Origin: JADKAV01 sp963818505
GTDB taxonomy: Bacteria > Actinomycetota > Actinomycetes > S36-B12 > UBA10799
Direction: 5' to 3'
Assembly (NCBI GenBank): GCA_963818505.1
Contig: CAWFSJ010000001.1
Location: forward strand, 496,001 to 560,000
Length of the DNA: 64,000 nt
Positions 36,005-43,297 of the stretch are shown in pieces (within the stretch, counting starts at the first letter, position 1; every line of letters begins with the position of its first letter). A model generated the notes under the pieces. The model was not told where the DNA came from, ran no database searches, and saw nothing but the letters and a program-made list of their open reading frames with translations. The position numbers were made by a program, and so were the translations under genes.

Positions 36005-36502
36005 TGTGCCCACACTGTGTAGAGCGAGGTAGATCATCGCTGATACACCTTTCCGTGCGTCGGCACTCGATGCGCCCTTGCAAGCGGGTCGACGGCTGCG
36101 TCTGAAGTCGATCAAGGGCCATCAACATCACCTGCTTCGAACATGTCGATTCCGGTGAACGAACAGTTGCGCTCGACATCGGGGTCGGTCCGGATCCCTC
36201 GATGAGCTCCGGCAGCCGGTCGACGGCCTGTCAAAACCCGACGTATCAGCAGCCCCTATGCGTGCTCTTCATGTGTGGCTGGCAAATGTCGGCCACCACC
36301 GGCCGGGCACTGGTTCCGGCCCCCGAACAAAGGAGCCCAAATCATGTCTGAGCCGCTATCCCACGAGCCGATTTCGAAACGTTGCCTGAAGTCCGGATCG
36401 GTCAGTTTCCGGGCCCTGGATAAAGCCGCGGGCACCCCGCTGCGGCGAAGTGCGGGAGTCACCCCCAGGACGGCCGAGAAGCATTTCCTTCCGGAGGTAC
36501 CG
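36005..36502. other. Intergenic region between the sigma factor gene and the secreted-protein gene
   Basis: About 500 bp with divergent genes on both sides, so it must hold promoters in both directions. I cannot identify a convincing -35/-10 pair. From 36344 an in-frame ATG with AAAGGAG upstream reads through into the secreted protein, so part of this stretch may be a translated leader. No repeats longer than about 10 bp were seen. Confidence 0.5.
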
Positions 36503-36841
36503 ATGTCCATCCAGAGGCTATCGATCCGCATGCGAGCCGGTGTCGCCGCGCTCGCCTTCCTGGCAGTGCCGGCGGCGTTGACCGTGTGGACCTCGCCCGC
36601 CTCCGCCGAGCCGCGCCCTTGGCACAACCCCGAACTTGTGGTCCAGGTGCAGCAGACCGGCCAGGTGTGTGCCGAGCGCGACGGCTCGTGGACGACGCGT
36701 TCCCGTTGCCCGGTCCCGACGAAGACTCCGACCGCAGTGATGCCGAACAAGGCGCAGGTGGAACACGAGGAGCGCTTGGCCACGGTGGCGCCGAACAAGG
36801 CGCAGGTGGAACACGAGGAGCGGGTGGCCGCAGCTGGCTGA
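36503..36841 (+). CDS. Small secreted protein with duplicated C-terminal motif
   Basis: From the ATG at 36503, which has GGAGG six nt upstream, the product is 112 residues. It has a typical signal peptide (basic MSIQRLSIRMR, hydrophobic AGVAALAFLAVPAALTVW, cleavage after SPASA). The mature part of ~77 residues has two cysteines (in GQVCAER and SRCPVP, possibly one disulfide) and two copies of PNKAQVEHEER at the C-terminus. An in-frame ATG at 36344 also has a good site (AAAGGAG) and would add 53 residues before the signal peptide; I regard it as less likely. No family is recognised. It faces the sigma factor gene and may belong to the same regulon. Confidence 0.72.
   Translation: MSIQRLSIRMRAGVAALAFLAVPAALTVWTSPASAEPRPWHNPELVVQVQQTGQVCAERDGSWTTRSRCPVPTKTPTAVMPNKAQVEHEERLATVAPNKAQVEHEERVAAAG
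36743..36822 (+). repeat. Two identical 32-bp segments at 48-bp period
   Basis: CCGAACAAGGCGCAGGTGGA... (32 bp) is identical at 36743-36774 and 36791-36822. It encodes PNKAQVEHEER twice in a 16-residue period (followed by LATVA and VAAAG). Identity at synonymous positions points to a recent duplication. Confidence 0.92.
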
Positions 36842-36852
36842 GCCGGCCGGAG

Positions 36853-36901
36853 CCTTTCGGTGAAGATGCGACACGTGACGTGTCAAGATTTCACCGAAAG
36901 G
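36853..36901. terminator. Strong hairpin between convergent genes, possible bidirectional terminator
   Basis: Outer arms CCTTTCGGTGAA / TTCACCGAAAGG pair perfectly over 12 bp and enclose a second perfect hairpin GACACG-TGA-CGTGTC. It lies 12 nt after the secreted-protein stop and 63 nt after the yggT stop on the other strand. No T-run is present, as is common in GC-rich actinomycetes. Confidence 0.6.
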
Positions 36902-36963
36902 CGGTGGGTGGCCATGCGGCATCGCTGTGCGGACCGGAACTAGCAGAGCAAGCCCGCAGGACC

Positions 36964-37248
36964 TCAGAATCGCGCAACGACGGCGATCAGCACCTGCAGT
37001 CCGATGAACAGGACCAGGAAGGCCACGTCTAAGGAGATCCCTCCGAACCGGATCGGCGGGATGATCCGGCGCAGAGCGTTCAGCGGCGGGTCAGTGAGGG
37101 TGTAGATGATCTCGGCAATCACCAGGATCACACCCTTGGGCTGCCAGTCACGGGCCAACATCTGCACGATGTCGAACACGAGCCTGGCGATGAGGACCAG
37201 CAGGTAGAGCCAGAGAACGTTGACTACAACGCTGGCGACAGGGCTCAC
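36964..37248 (-). CDS. YggT family membrane protein
   Basis: A 94-residue membrane protein with two hydrophobic segments (VVVNVLWLYLLVLIARLVFDIVQ and VAFLVLFIGLQVLIAVVARF) flanking the conserved YTLTDPPLNALRRIIPPIRFGGISLDVAF. This is the YggT signature. Its role is not settled; members cluster with division and osmotic-stress genes. It follows sepF after 9 nt and is the last gene of the ftsZ-pgeF-yggS-sepF-yggT unit. In many actinomycetes divIVA comes next; here it does not. Confidence 0.9.
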   Translation of the reverse strand: MSPVASVVVNVLWLYLLVLIARLVFDIVQMLARDWQPKGVILVIAEIIYTLTDPPLNALRRIIPPIRFGGISLDVAFLVLFIGLQVLIAVVARF

Positions 37249-37257
37249 AGTCTCACG

Positions 37258-37701
37258 TTAAGGGATGAGGCTCGAGCGCACAGACGTTGCCACTTCGACC
37301 GCTTTCGGGGTGAGTAGGAACGTCTTTCCGCCGAGGCGTTCGATGGTTCCCTGCAGCCCGAACGTCAAGCCCGATGCAAAATCGATCATGCGCTTGGCGT
37401 CGTCGGCCGTCAGACCCGACAGATCCATGGAGATGACATCCCCGGCACGGAATCCCTCACCGATCGACTTGACGTCGGAGTATGCCGACGGAGTCATGCG
37501 CACCACATCGTAGGCCGCCTCGATCCTGCGCGGACCGGTCAAGGGCACCCCGGGTGCACTCTGGTCCACGGAGAGGCCACCACTGGCGCGGTCTGCAGTG
37601 GCGTGCGCATCGCGGGACTTCGGCTCGTCATAGTCGAATCCGTAGTCATCCTCCTCGGTGAGTCCGAGGTATACGGCTACTTTCTGGCGCAAGTTGCTCA
37701 C
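37258..37701 (-). CDS. sepF: Cell division protein SepF
   Basis: FtsZ-bundling membrane anchor, 147 residues. The N-terminal amphipathic helix region (MSNLRQKVAVYLGLTEEDDYG) precedes a charged linker. The DUF552 core follows (VVRMTPSAYSDVKSIGEGFRAGDVISMDLSGLTADDAKRMIDFASGLTFGLQGTIERLGGKTFLLTPKAVEV). The start is GTG overlapping the yggS stop (GTGA), with AAAGGAG upstream. In actinomycetes SepF replaces FtsA as the main FtsZ tether. Confidence 0.96.
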   Translation of the reverse strand: MSNLRQKVAVYLGLTEEDDYGFDYDEPKSRDAHATADRASGGLSVDQSAPGVPLTGPRRIEAAYDVVRMTPSAYSDVKSIGEGFRAGDVISMDLSGLTADDAKRMIDFASGLTFGLQGTIERLGGKTFLLTPKAVEVATSVRSSLIP

Positions 37702-38441
37702 TGCGCTTCTCCTTTGTTGTGCGTTCCACCCTGGCTTTGACGGTACCTGACGTCTGGCCGGCTGCCCATGACAGCCGTGCCAATCCGAAGGTGTGTCGCC
37801 CCGTAGGACAGCGCCACCTCCATGTCCGAACTCATTCCTGCCGAGACGATGTCCGCCCCTGGCACGTGCGTCTGCAGCGACGCCGACATCTGCGCGAGCT
37901 TGGCGAAGGCGGGTTCGGGATCCTGCCCCAAAGGCGCCACGCCCATCACACCGCGCATCCTCAGCGCCTCCGCTGCCGCAACGGCCTCCACCAGTTCAAG
38001 AAAGCCGTGCGGATCGACCCCACCTCGAGCCTCTGCGGGCACGGGATCGAGGTTGACCTGTACGAGCACGTCCTGAACCTTGCCCCGTGCCGCAGCGGCC
38101 CGATCCAGCGCCTTGACCAGGCTCGCCCGGTCCACCGTGTGCACAAGATCCGCATAGCCGACCACGGACTTCGCCTTGTTCGTCTGCAACTGACCGATGA
38201 AGTGCCAGGTGAGATCCAGATCTGCGCACTGCAATCGCTTGCCCGACGCCTCCTGGTCGCGGTTCTCCCCCACGTCGGTGACCCCAAGGCCGGCCAAACG
38301 GTGGACGTCCTGCGCGTCGAAGAACTTCGTGACCACGATCAGGGTCGCCATCGGCCGGTTGAGCGCTGCGCAATCCGCCGCAATACGTTCGCGGACCGCG
38401 CTGAGGTTCGCAGCCAACTCATCGGTGCGCGGGTCGTTCAT
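37698..38441 (-). CDS. YggS/PROSC family PLP homeostasis protein
   Basis: PLP-binding TIM-barrel protein without enzymatic activity, involved in vitamin B6 balance. The 247-residue form from the ATG at 38441 (AGGAGAG upstream, 1-nt TGATG overlap with pgeF) shows LIVVTKFFDAQDV with the PLP lysine, DVGENRDQE, WHFIGQLQTNKAKSV, VHTVDRASLVKAL and SAGMSSDMEVALSYGATHLRIGTAVMGSR. The further open frame to 38528 is an extension into pgeF. Confidence 0.94.
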   Translation of the reverse strand: MNDPRTDELAANLSAVRERIAADCAALNRPMATLIVVTKFFDAQDVHRLAGLGVTDVGENRDQEASGKRLQCADLDLTWHFIGQLQTNKAKSVVGYADLVHTVDRASLVKALDRAAAARGKVQDVLVQVNLDPVPAEARGGVDPHGFLELVEAVAAAEALRMRGVMGVAPLGQDPEPAFAKLAQMSASLQTHVPGADIVSAGMSSDMEVALSYGATHLRIGTAVMGSRPDVRYRQSQGGTHNKGEAQ

Positions 38442-39145
38442 CACACTCTCCTGGCGATGACTAACGCCTGCCGACCGGTGACACCGTCGCGGCGGTAGGA
38501 GTACAGATCCGGGTCTTCGGCGGTACAACGCCGGTCCCAGGTCGCCGCCACACCAGCGACCTTCAGTTGGGCCAAAACCCCGGCCCGGACGTCCAGAAGA
38601 TCATGGGAGTCGTCCTGAACCACGGCTTCGGCCACAACTTCGGCGACGGCTGCCGCCCGTTCCACGGGCACGACATAGCACTGAGCGCAGATGCTCGGGC
38701 CGAGGTGCGCTTGTGCGCCCTCCAGGTCACAGCCAGCGTTCGCCATGGCATCCAGTGTGGCGGGCACGATACCGGCCACCAAACCCTTCCAGCCGCAGTG
38801 CACAGCAGCCGACCAGCCGTCCCGTGACGCGATCCCCAACATCACGCAGTCCGCTCCTTGTGCCGCGATTCCGATTCCCGGTGTGCGCGTGATCAGGGCA
38901 TCCACGCCTTGAACATCACCGCCAACCGATTCGACGTGTGCGACTTCGCGGCCGTGGGCGGCAGCGGCGAAGACGACGTGCTGAATGTCCATCCTCACGG
39001 TGAGCGCGGCTCTGTTGGCAGCCACTGCATGCGGGTCATCGCCGACGTGGACCGCGAGGTTGTTAGATGCGAACGCCCCCCGGCTCGCCCCGGCCTTGCG
39101 GTCGGTGACGAGCCAGGAGGCGTCATGCATGGTTCCAGTGGTCAC
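38441..39145 (-). CDS. pgeF: Peptidoglycan editing factor PgeF (YfiH, multicopper oxidase-like laccase domain)
   Basis: A 234-residue YfiH-family protein; E. coli and other homologues prevent misincorporation of L-Ser in place of L-Ala in the peptide stem. Conserved features: FAAAAHGREVAHVE with His, GADCVMLGIAS with Cys, AAVHCGWKGLVAGIV, LGPSICAQCYVV and DLYSYRRDG-(N)-GRQALVIAR. The Cys and His residues would form the metal or purine-nucleosidase-like site. It overlaps the ftsZ stop by 4 nt. Despite the family name it is unrelated in fold to the multicopper oxidase at 40897-42408. Confidence 0.9.
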   Translation of the reverse strand: MTTGTMHDASWLVTDRKAGASRGAFASNNLAVHVGDDPHAVAANRAALTVRMDIQHVVFAAAAHGREVAHVESVGGDVQGVDALITRTPGIGIAAQGADCVMLGIASRDGWSAAVHCGWKGLVAGIVPATLDAMANAGCDLEGAQAHLGPSICAQCYVVPVERAAAVAEVVAEAVVQDDSHDLLDVRAGVLAQLKVAGVAATWDRRCTAEDPDLYSYRRDGVTGRQALVIARRV

Positions 39146-40302
39146 TTCATGAAGTCGGGGACGTCCAGGTCGTCGGCATCGCGCGACGGGCTGTCCTCGA
39201 ATGACACTGCCCGGTTCGCGGGTGTCAACGGACGTCCGATCTCCTCACCACGGCCGGAGAGATCGATCGACTCGCCCTGGGCCGGCGCGGTGTTGCTGGA
39301 AACGAATCCCTCGGTCACACCGGCACGGTTGCCTGTGGTCAGGCGAGGCAGCGGTGCACCGCCGTCGAATCCTGCCGCGATAACCGTGACGCGCACCTCG
39401 TCGCCGAGGGTGTCATCGATGACGGTGCCGAAGATGATGTTCGCCTCCGGGTGGGCGGCGTCGGACACCAGTCGTGCCGCGTCGGTGATCTCGTGCAGTC
39501 CGAGGTCGGCGCCACCGGCCACACTCAGAAGGACACCGTGGGCACCTTCGATGCTCGCCTCAAGCAACGGCGAAGAGATGGCCATTTCAGCGGCCACCTG
39601 GGCGCGCTCGTCGCCACGGGCAGAACCGATGCCCATCAGCGCGGAGCCAGCTCCGGCCATGACGGACTTGACGTCGGCGAAGTCGAGGTTGATCAGGCCC
39701 GGGGTGGTGATGAGGTCGGTGATGCCCGAGACACCCTGCAGGAGGACCTGGTCTGCCTGCTTGAACGCGTCGATCATGGAGATCGTCCGGTCGGCCAATG
39801 CCAGCAAACGGTCGTTCGGGATCACGATCAGGGTGTCGACGTCTTCGCGCAAAGAGTCGATCCCACTCTCGGCCTGGGTGGCACGACGACGTCCCTCGAA
39901 CATGAACGGACGCGTCACCACGCCGATGGTGAGCGCGCCGAGCTCCTTGGCGATGCGCGCGACCACGGGCGCGCCCCCGGTGCCTGTTCCGCCGCCTTCA
40001 CCGGCGGTGACGAACACCATGTCGGCACCGCGCAGCACCTCGGCGATTTCCTCGGCGTGATCCTCCGCCGCACGACGACCGACCTCGGGGTCAGCGCCCG
40101 CGCCCAAGCCCCGGGTGAGTTCGCGGCCGATGTCGAGCTTGACGTCCGCATCGGACATCAACAGGGCCTGTGCGTCGGTGTTCACAGCGATGAACTCGAC
40201 GCCCTTGAGGCCGAACTCGATCATGCGGTTCACGGCGTTGACGCCGCCACCGCCGATGCCGACAACTTTGATAACTGCCAGGTAGTTCTGGGGAGCGGCC
40301 AC
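39142..40302 (-). CDS. ftsZ: Cell division GTPase FtsZ
   Basis: Tubulin homologue that forms the Z ring. The 386-residue protein begins MAAPQNYLAVIKVVGIGGGGVNAVNRM and carries the tubulin signature GGGTGTGGAPVVA at ~105-117 and the T7 loop NLDFADVKSVM. A variable linker precedes the conserved C-terminal peptide DDLDVPDFMK, which binds SepF/FtsW. The start is GTG with AAAGGA eight nt upstream. The leader is long and contains a hairpin. Unlike most actinomycetes, ftsQ does not precede it directly: an oppositely oriented oxidase gene lies between. Confidence 0.98.
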   Translation of the reverse strand: MAAPQNYLAVIKVVGIGGGGVNAVNRMIEFGLKGVEFIAVNTDAQALLMSDADVKLDIGRELTRGLGAGADPEVGRRAAEDHAEEIAEVLRGADMVFVTAGEGGGTGTGGAPVVARIAKELGALTIGVVTRPFMFEGRRRATQAESGIDSLREDVDTLIVIPNDRLLALADRTISMIDAFKQADQVLLQGVSGITDLITTPGLINLDFADVKSVMAGAGSALMGIGSARGDERAQVAAEMAISSPLLEASIEGAHGVLLSVAGGADLGLHEITDAARLVSDAAHPEANIIFGTVIDDTLGDEVRVTVIAAGFDGGAPLPRLTTGNRAGVTEGFVSSNTAPAQGESIDLSGRGEEIGRPLTPANRAVSFEDSPSRDADDLDVPDFMK

Positions 40303-40335
40303 CAGAGATCCTTTCTAAGGTCAAAGACTGAACTG

Positions 40336-40364
40336 CCTCTCAGGCTCAGGTCGACCCTGAGAGG
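40336..40364 (-). promoter_or_regulatory. Hairpin in the ftsZ leader
   Basis: CCTCTCAGG / CCTGAGAGG pair perfectly over 9 bp around an 11-nt loop, 34 nt upstream of the ftsZ GTG. It could modulate translation or mRNA stability of ftsZ; no mutually exclusive partner structure is evident. Confidence 0.5.
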
Positions 40365-40440
40365 GCTGTGATGCCGCGCAGTGCGCAGCACGACATCACT
40401 GTGTGCTGGTGCAGTCCCGGCCCTCACAGGCCGGTTGGGG

Positions 40441-40467
40441 GAAGTAGCCATCCAGGTGGAGTGTCAA
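40441..40467 (-). promoter_or_regulatory. Candidate ftsZ promoter
   Basis: On the minus strand a perfect -35 TTGACA (40467-40462) is followed after 15 bp by TACTTC (40446-40441), a poor -10. The -35 overlaps the inverted repeat TCAAC-N5-GTTGA, which could be an operator. The leader would be ~130 nt. Confidence 0.35.
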
Positions 40468-40896
40468 CCTCTAGTTGAGGCTTATATGACCTCTCTGGAG
40501 GGGCTCTGCAACGCAGACTAATGGACTGACCCGCCGACGCAAGCAACTTGGGGCAAGTGGCGTGAGATTTGTGGAAAACATCCGCTGGAAGGGGCCTCAG
40601 GACTAGCGATTCAGGGCAAGTCTGACTCTTAATCTGAGGGTTAGTTTGTCTCGAACTCATTGGCCTCGTGGCCTCTGGGCACCTTCGGCGGGGCGATGAC
40701 CAGCCACACCCAGAAGCACAGGGCAACATGGTGATCCCCAACCCGCCCACGGTGCCAGATTCACGCCCTGTGCCTTGGCCAACTGCATCGTCCGATCCAC
40801 CACGGCGATTCTGACGGCCACGGGCCGACGATGTTCCCTTTGCGCGCCGTGGCCCGGGCATGCTCGTGTCGGGGTGTGCGGCACAATGAAGTCGCC

Positions 40897-42408
40897 ATGT
40901 CTCGATTCCCCGCCCTGACCGCCGCTGCCCTGGTGCTGCTGGCCGCGTGCGGTGCACCCGGAGGCGGCGCGGACTCTGTGTCGGTGCGCGCAGTGGAGGC
41001 GAGCAATGCCCTACCCATCCCCGAACTGCTCGAGGGGTCGCAAAGTTCGGGACAAGTGGTCTATGACCTGCAGGCCCAGCCCGGCACCACCGATTTCGGG
41101 CAGGACGGCGGGCCCGCTGCAACGATCGGGATCAATGGCACGTACTTGGGACCGACCCTTCGGATGGTCGACGGTCAGCAGGTGCGGGTTCGGCTGACCA
41201 ACGCGTTGGACGAGATGACCACCCTGCACTGGCACGGGATGCACGTGCCGGCGAAGATGGACGGCGGACCGCACTCGATGGTCTTGCCCGGCCAGACCTG
41301 GATGCCGCATTGGCGCATCGATCAACCCGCTGCGACGCTCTGGTACCACTCCCACCCACATGGACAGACCGCCCAACAGGTGTACCGCGGCCTTGCAGGG
41401 ATGATCATCATCGAGGATCCGCAGGCACCTGACGTCGGGCTACCCTCTGAGTACGGCGTGGACGACGTGCCACTAGTGGTTCAGGACAAGACCTTCCTGC
41501 CCGACGGGCAATTGCTGGTCGATCCGCAGGCCGGGCCCTCGACCGGATTCCTGGGCAACACCATCACGACCAACGGATCACTGGGCTCCTACTTCGACGT
41601 CACCACGCAGGCGGTTCGGCTGCGGGTCCTCAATGGCTCCAACGCCCGCTTCTACAACTTCGGCTTCGATGACGGCCGACAGTTCGACCTGGTGGGCACC
41701 GACGGGGGCCTGCTGCCGAATCCCGTGCCACTGGATCGTGTGCAGCTCGGCCCCGGGGAACGCGCCGAGATCGTCGTGCGGATGAACGCTGGGGAGACCG
41801 TGGGGCTCAACAGCACGCCGCCCGAACTGGGCACCGGAAACGATGCTCTGTACAGCGGGGGCACCTTTGAGGTGCTCCAATTGCGCGCGGCGCCGACCCT
41901 GACGAGCTCCCCACAGCTGGCCGGTCAACTCACGCAGATCGAGGCTGCCGATCCGGCCACAGCCGTGACCACGAGGACATTCCGCATCCAGGGCAGGGCC
42001 ATCAACGGTCGTCCTATGGCGATGGAGCGCATCGACATGGCGGTCCCAGTGGATCAGACCGAGATCTGGGAGATCACCAACGCTGATCCCCAACCACACA
42101 ACTTCCACGCCCACAACGTGCAGTTCCGGGTGCTCTCGGTCGGCGATGAACCGCCTGCACCGGTCCAGTCCGGTTACAAGGACACCGTTTACGTGGCCCC
42201 ACGTACGACCGTCCGGATCTTGCTGAAGTTCACCGATTACACCGACCCGAACTGGCCGTACATGTTCCACTGCCATCTTCTGCTGCACGAGGACATCGGT
42301 GTAATGGGCCAGTTCGTGGTCGTGAAGCCTGGCCAACAGGCAGGCTCCCCACCTGACACCAACGAGATGTCCCACTCCGGCGGCCACAATTCCGCCATGC
42401 AGCACTGA
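40897..42408 (+). CDS. Multicopper oxidase, lipoprotein
   Basis: Extracellular copper-dependent oxidase of 503 residues (laccase/CueO-like); substrates may be Cu(I), Fe(II) or organics. All four copper motifs are present: HWHG (111-114), WYHSHPHG (149-156), HNFHAHNVQF, and HCHLLLHEDIGVM with the Cys, His and axial Met of the type 1 site. From the ATG at 40897 the N-terminus is a lipoprotein signal MSRFPALTAAALVLLAAC with lipobox Cys18, not a Tat signal. A His/Met-containing tail (MSHSGGHNSAMQH) could bind copper. The frame upstream to 40831 is open but lacks a signal. The gene is the only plus-strand gene between mraZ and yggT, ends 1 nt before the ftsQ stop and separates ftsQ from ftsZ. Confidence 0.93.
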   Translation: MSRFPALTAAALVLLAACGAPGGGADSVSVRAVEASNALPIPELLEGSQSSGQVVYDLQAQPGTTDFGQDGGPAATIGINGTYLGPTLRMVDGQQVRVRLTNALDEMTTLHWHGMHVPAKMDGGPHSMVLPGQTWMPHWRIDQPAATLWYHSHPHGQTAQQVYRGLAGMIIIEDPQAPDVGLPSEYGVDDVPLVVQDKTFLPDGQLLVDPQAGPSTGFLGNTITTNGSLGSYFDVTTQAVRLRVLNGSNARFYNFGFDDGRQFDLVGTDGGLLPNPVPLDRVQLGPGERAEIVVRMNAGETVGLNSTPPELGTGNDALYSGGTFEVLQLRAAPTLTSSPQLAGQLTQIEAADPATAVTTRTFRIQGRAINGRPMAMERIDMAVPVDQTEIWEITNADPQPHNFHAHNVQFRVLSVGDEPPAPVQSGYKDTVYVAPRTTVRILLKFTDYTDPNWPYMFHCHLLLHEDIGVMGQFVVVKPGQQAGSPPDTNEMSHSGGHNSAMQH

Positions 42409-42409
42409 A

Positions 42410-43297
42410 TCAGTCAGTCTGCGGAACTACCCCCACGGCAGACTCCGCCGGTGCCGGAGTCGCTGACGGCGTCGGCGTCGGTGTTGGTGTTGCTGTTGGT
42501 GCCACTGCCTCAGGGCTGGCGGTCGGTGACGCGAGTGGGTCGTCGGCGCTTTCATCCGTCGGGGCTGGGGCAACACGGCTCGGCTCAGCATCGGCCGTGG
42601 CAGGAGTGTCCGGGTTGGACACGTCGTACCAGCCAGCTTTCACACTTAGCAGGACTGCCAACACTGAGGACTTGTAGTCGGACTGCTGGGCATTGCCCCA
42701 GTTGACGATCGCGTCGGACTTGCGAAGTACCAGCCGGATGGATTCGGGCGTAGCCGCCGAGATTGAGGCGACTTGGGCGCGGACCTCGTCGGACATCGCG
42801 TTGAGAGCCGTCAGCATTGCGGTGTTGGTGGCCTCGTCGGCGGACTGCTCCATCGTGGGCAGATCCTTCGGCTTCTGGGCCACCACAGCGAAGGGAACAC
42901 CGTCGGAGTCAACCAGCTCCCACGAATCACCAGAGGTCTGCACCACGACAGCCTTGCGTTCGGTGACCTCCAGGACCACCGTGCGGGGCCAGACGCGGCG
43001 CACATCCACCGAGGCCAACTGCGGAAGATCGGCCAGCCGAGCCGTTGCAGCACGCAGGTCGACCTTCATCATGGGCGTTCCGGGCTCAATGTCAGCAGTG
43101 GTGATGAGCTCGGACGCCGATAGTGTCGAGGTCCCCTGGACTTCGACTGTCTTGACTCCCATCGCCGACGTCCAACCCGCCGCGTAGACTCCGGCGCCCC
43201 CCACGAGCACGAGCCCTGACAACCCCACGATCACCGGGATGCGTGAACGCCTCGGTGATTCCGGTGCAGTCTCGCGCACCTCGTCGGTGACAGTCAT
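42410..43297 (-). CDS. ftsQ: Cell division protein FtsQ
   Basis: Bitopic divisome protein that links FtsL/FtsB-type partners and FtsW/FtsI. From the ATG at 43297 (4-nt overlap with murC) it has 295 residues: a short cytoplasmic part, one membrane helix (IPVIVGLSGLVLVGGAGVYAAGW), a POTRA domain (VKTVEVQGTSTLSASELITTADIEPGTPMMKVDLRAATARLADLPQLASVDVRRVWPRTVVLEVTERKAV) and the FtsQ beta domain. The last ~60 residues are an unusual Pro/Thr/Ala-rich tail (VAPTATPTPTPTPSATPAPAE) likely spanning the wall. Confidence 0.92.
   Translation of the reverse strand: MTVTDEVRETAPESPRRSRIPVIVGLSGLVLVGGAGVYAAGWTSAMGVKTVEVQGTSTLSASELITTADIEPGTPMMKVDLRAATARLADLPQLASVDVRRVWPRTVVLEVTERKAVVVQTSGDSWELVDSDGVPFAVVAQKPKDLPTMEQSADEATNTAMLTALNAMSDEVRAQVASISAATPESIRLVLRKSDAIVNWGNAQQSDYKSSVLAVLLSVKAGWYDVSNPDTPATADAEPSRVAPAPTDESADDPLASPTASPEAVAPTATPTPTPTPSATPAPAESAVGVVPQTD

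Larger units (their letters stand above)
40303..40896. other. Long intergenic region between ftsZ and the multicopper oxidase gene
   Basis: About 590 bp that must contain the divergent promoters of ftsZ and the oxidase gene. It holds a leader hairpin (40336-40364), a TTGACA motif on the minus strand (40462-40467) and a 15-bp inverted repeat TCAAC-N5-GTTGA (40464-40478). The part 40500-40680 is visibly less GC rich than its surroundings. Open frames here are Arg/Pro-rich shadows and I do not accept a gene. Confidence 0.6.

Noticed and set aside
40570..40578. TGTGGAAAA, one mismatch from a DnaA box
   Set aside because: A single box without neighbours, AT-rich unwinding element or dnaA/dnaN is not an origin.
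40621..40637. TCTGA-CTCTTAA-TCTGA, resembling a tRNA-Lys(CUU) anticodon arm
   Set aside because: One stem pair is mismatched, and no acceptor stem, D-arm or T-arm can be placed at the right distances.
40424..41122. 232-codon minus-strand open frame overlapping the oxidase gene start
   Set aside because: Arg/Pro/Ser-rich, overlaps the oxidase signal peptide region and has no recognisable motif. A short hydrophobic reading in another frame near 40660-40760 lacks a start codon.
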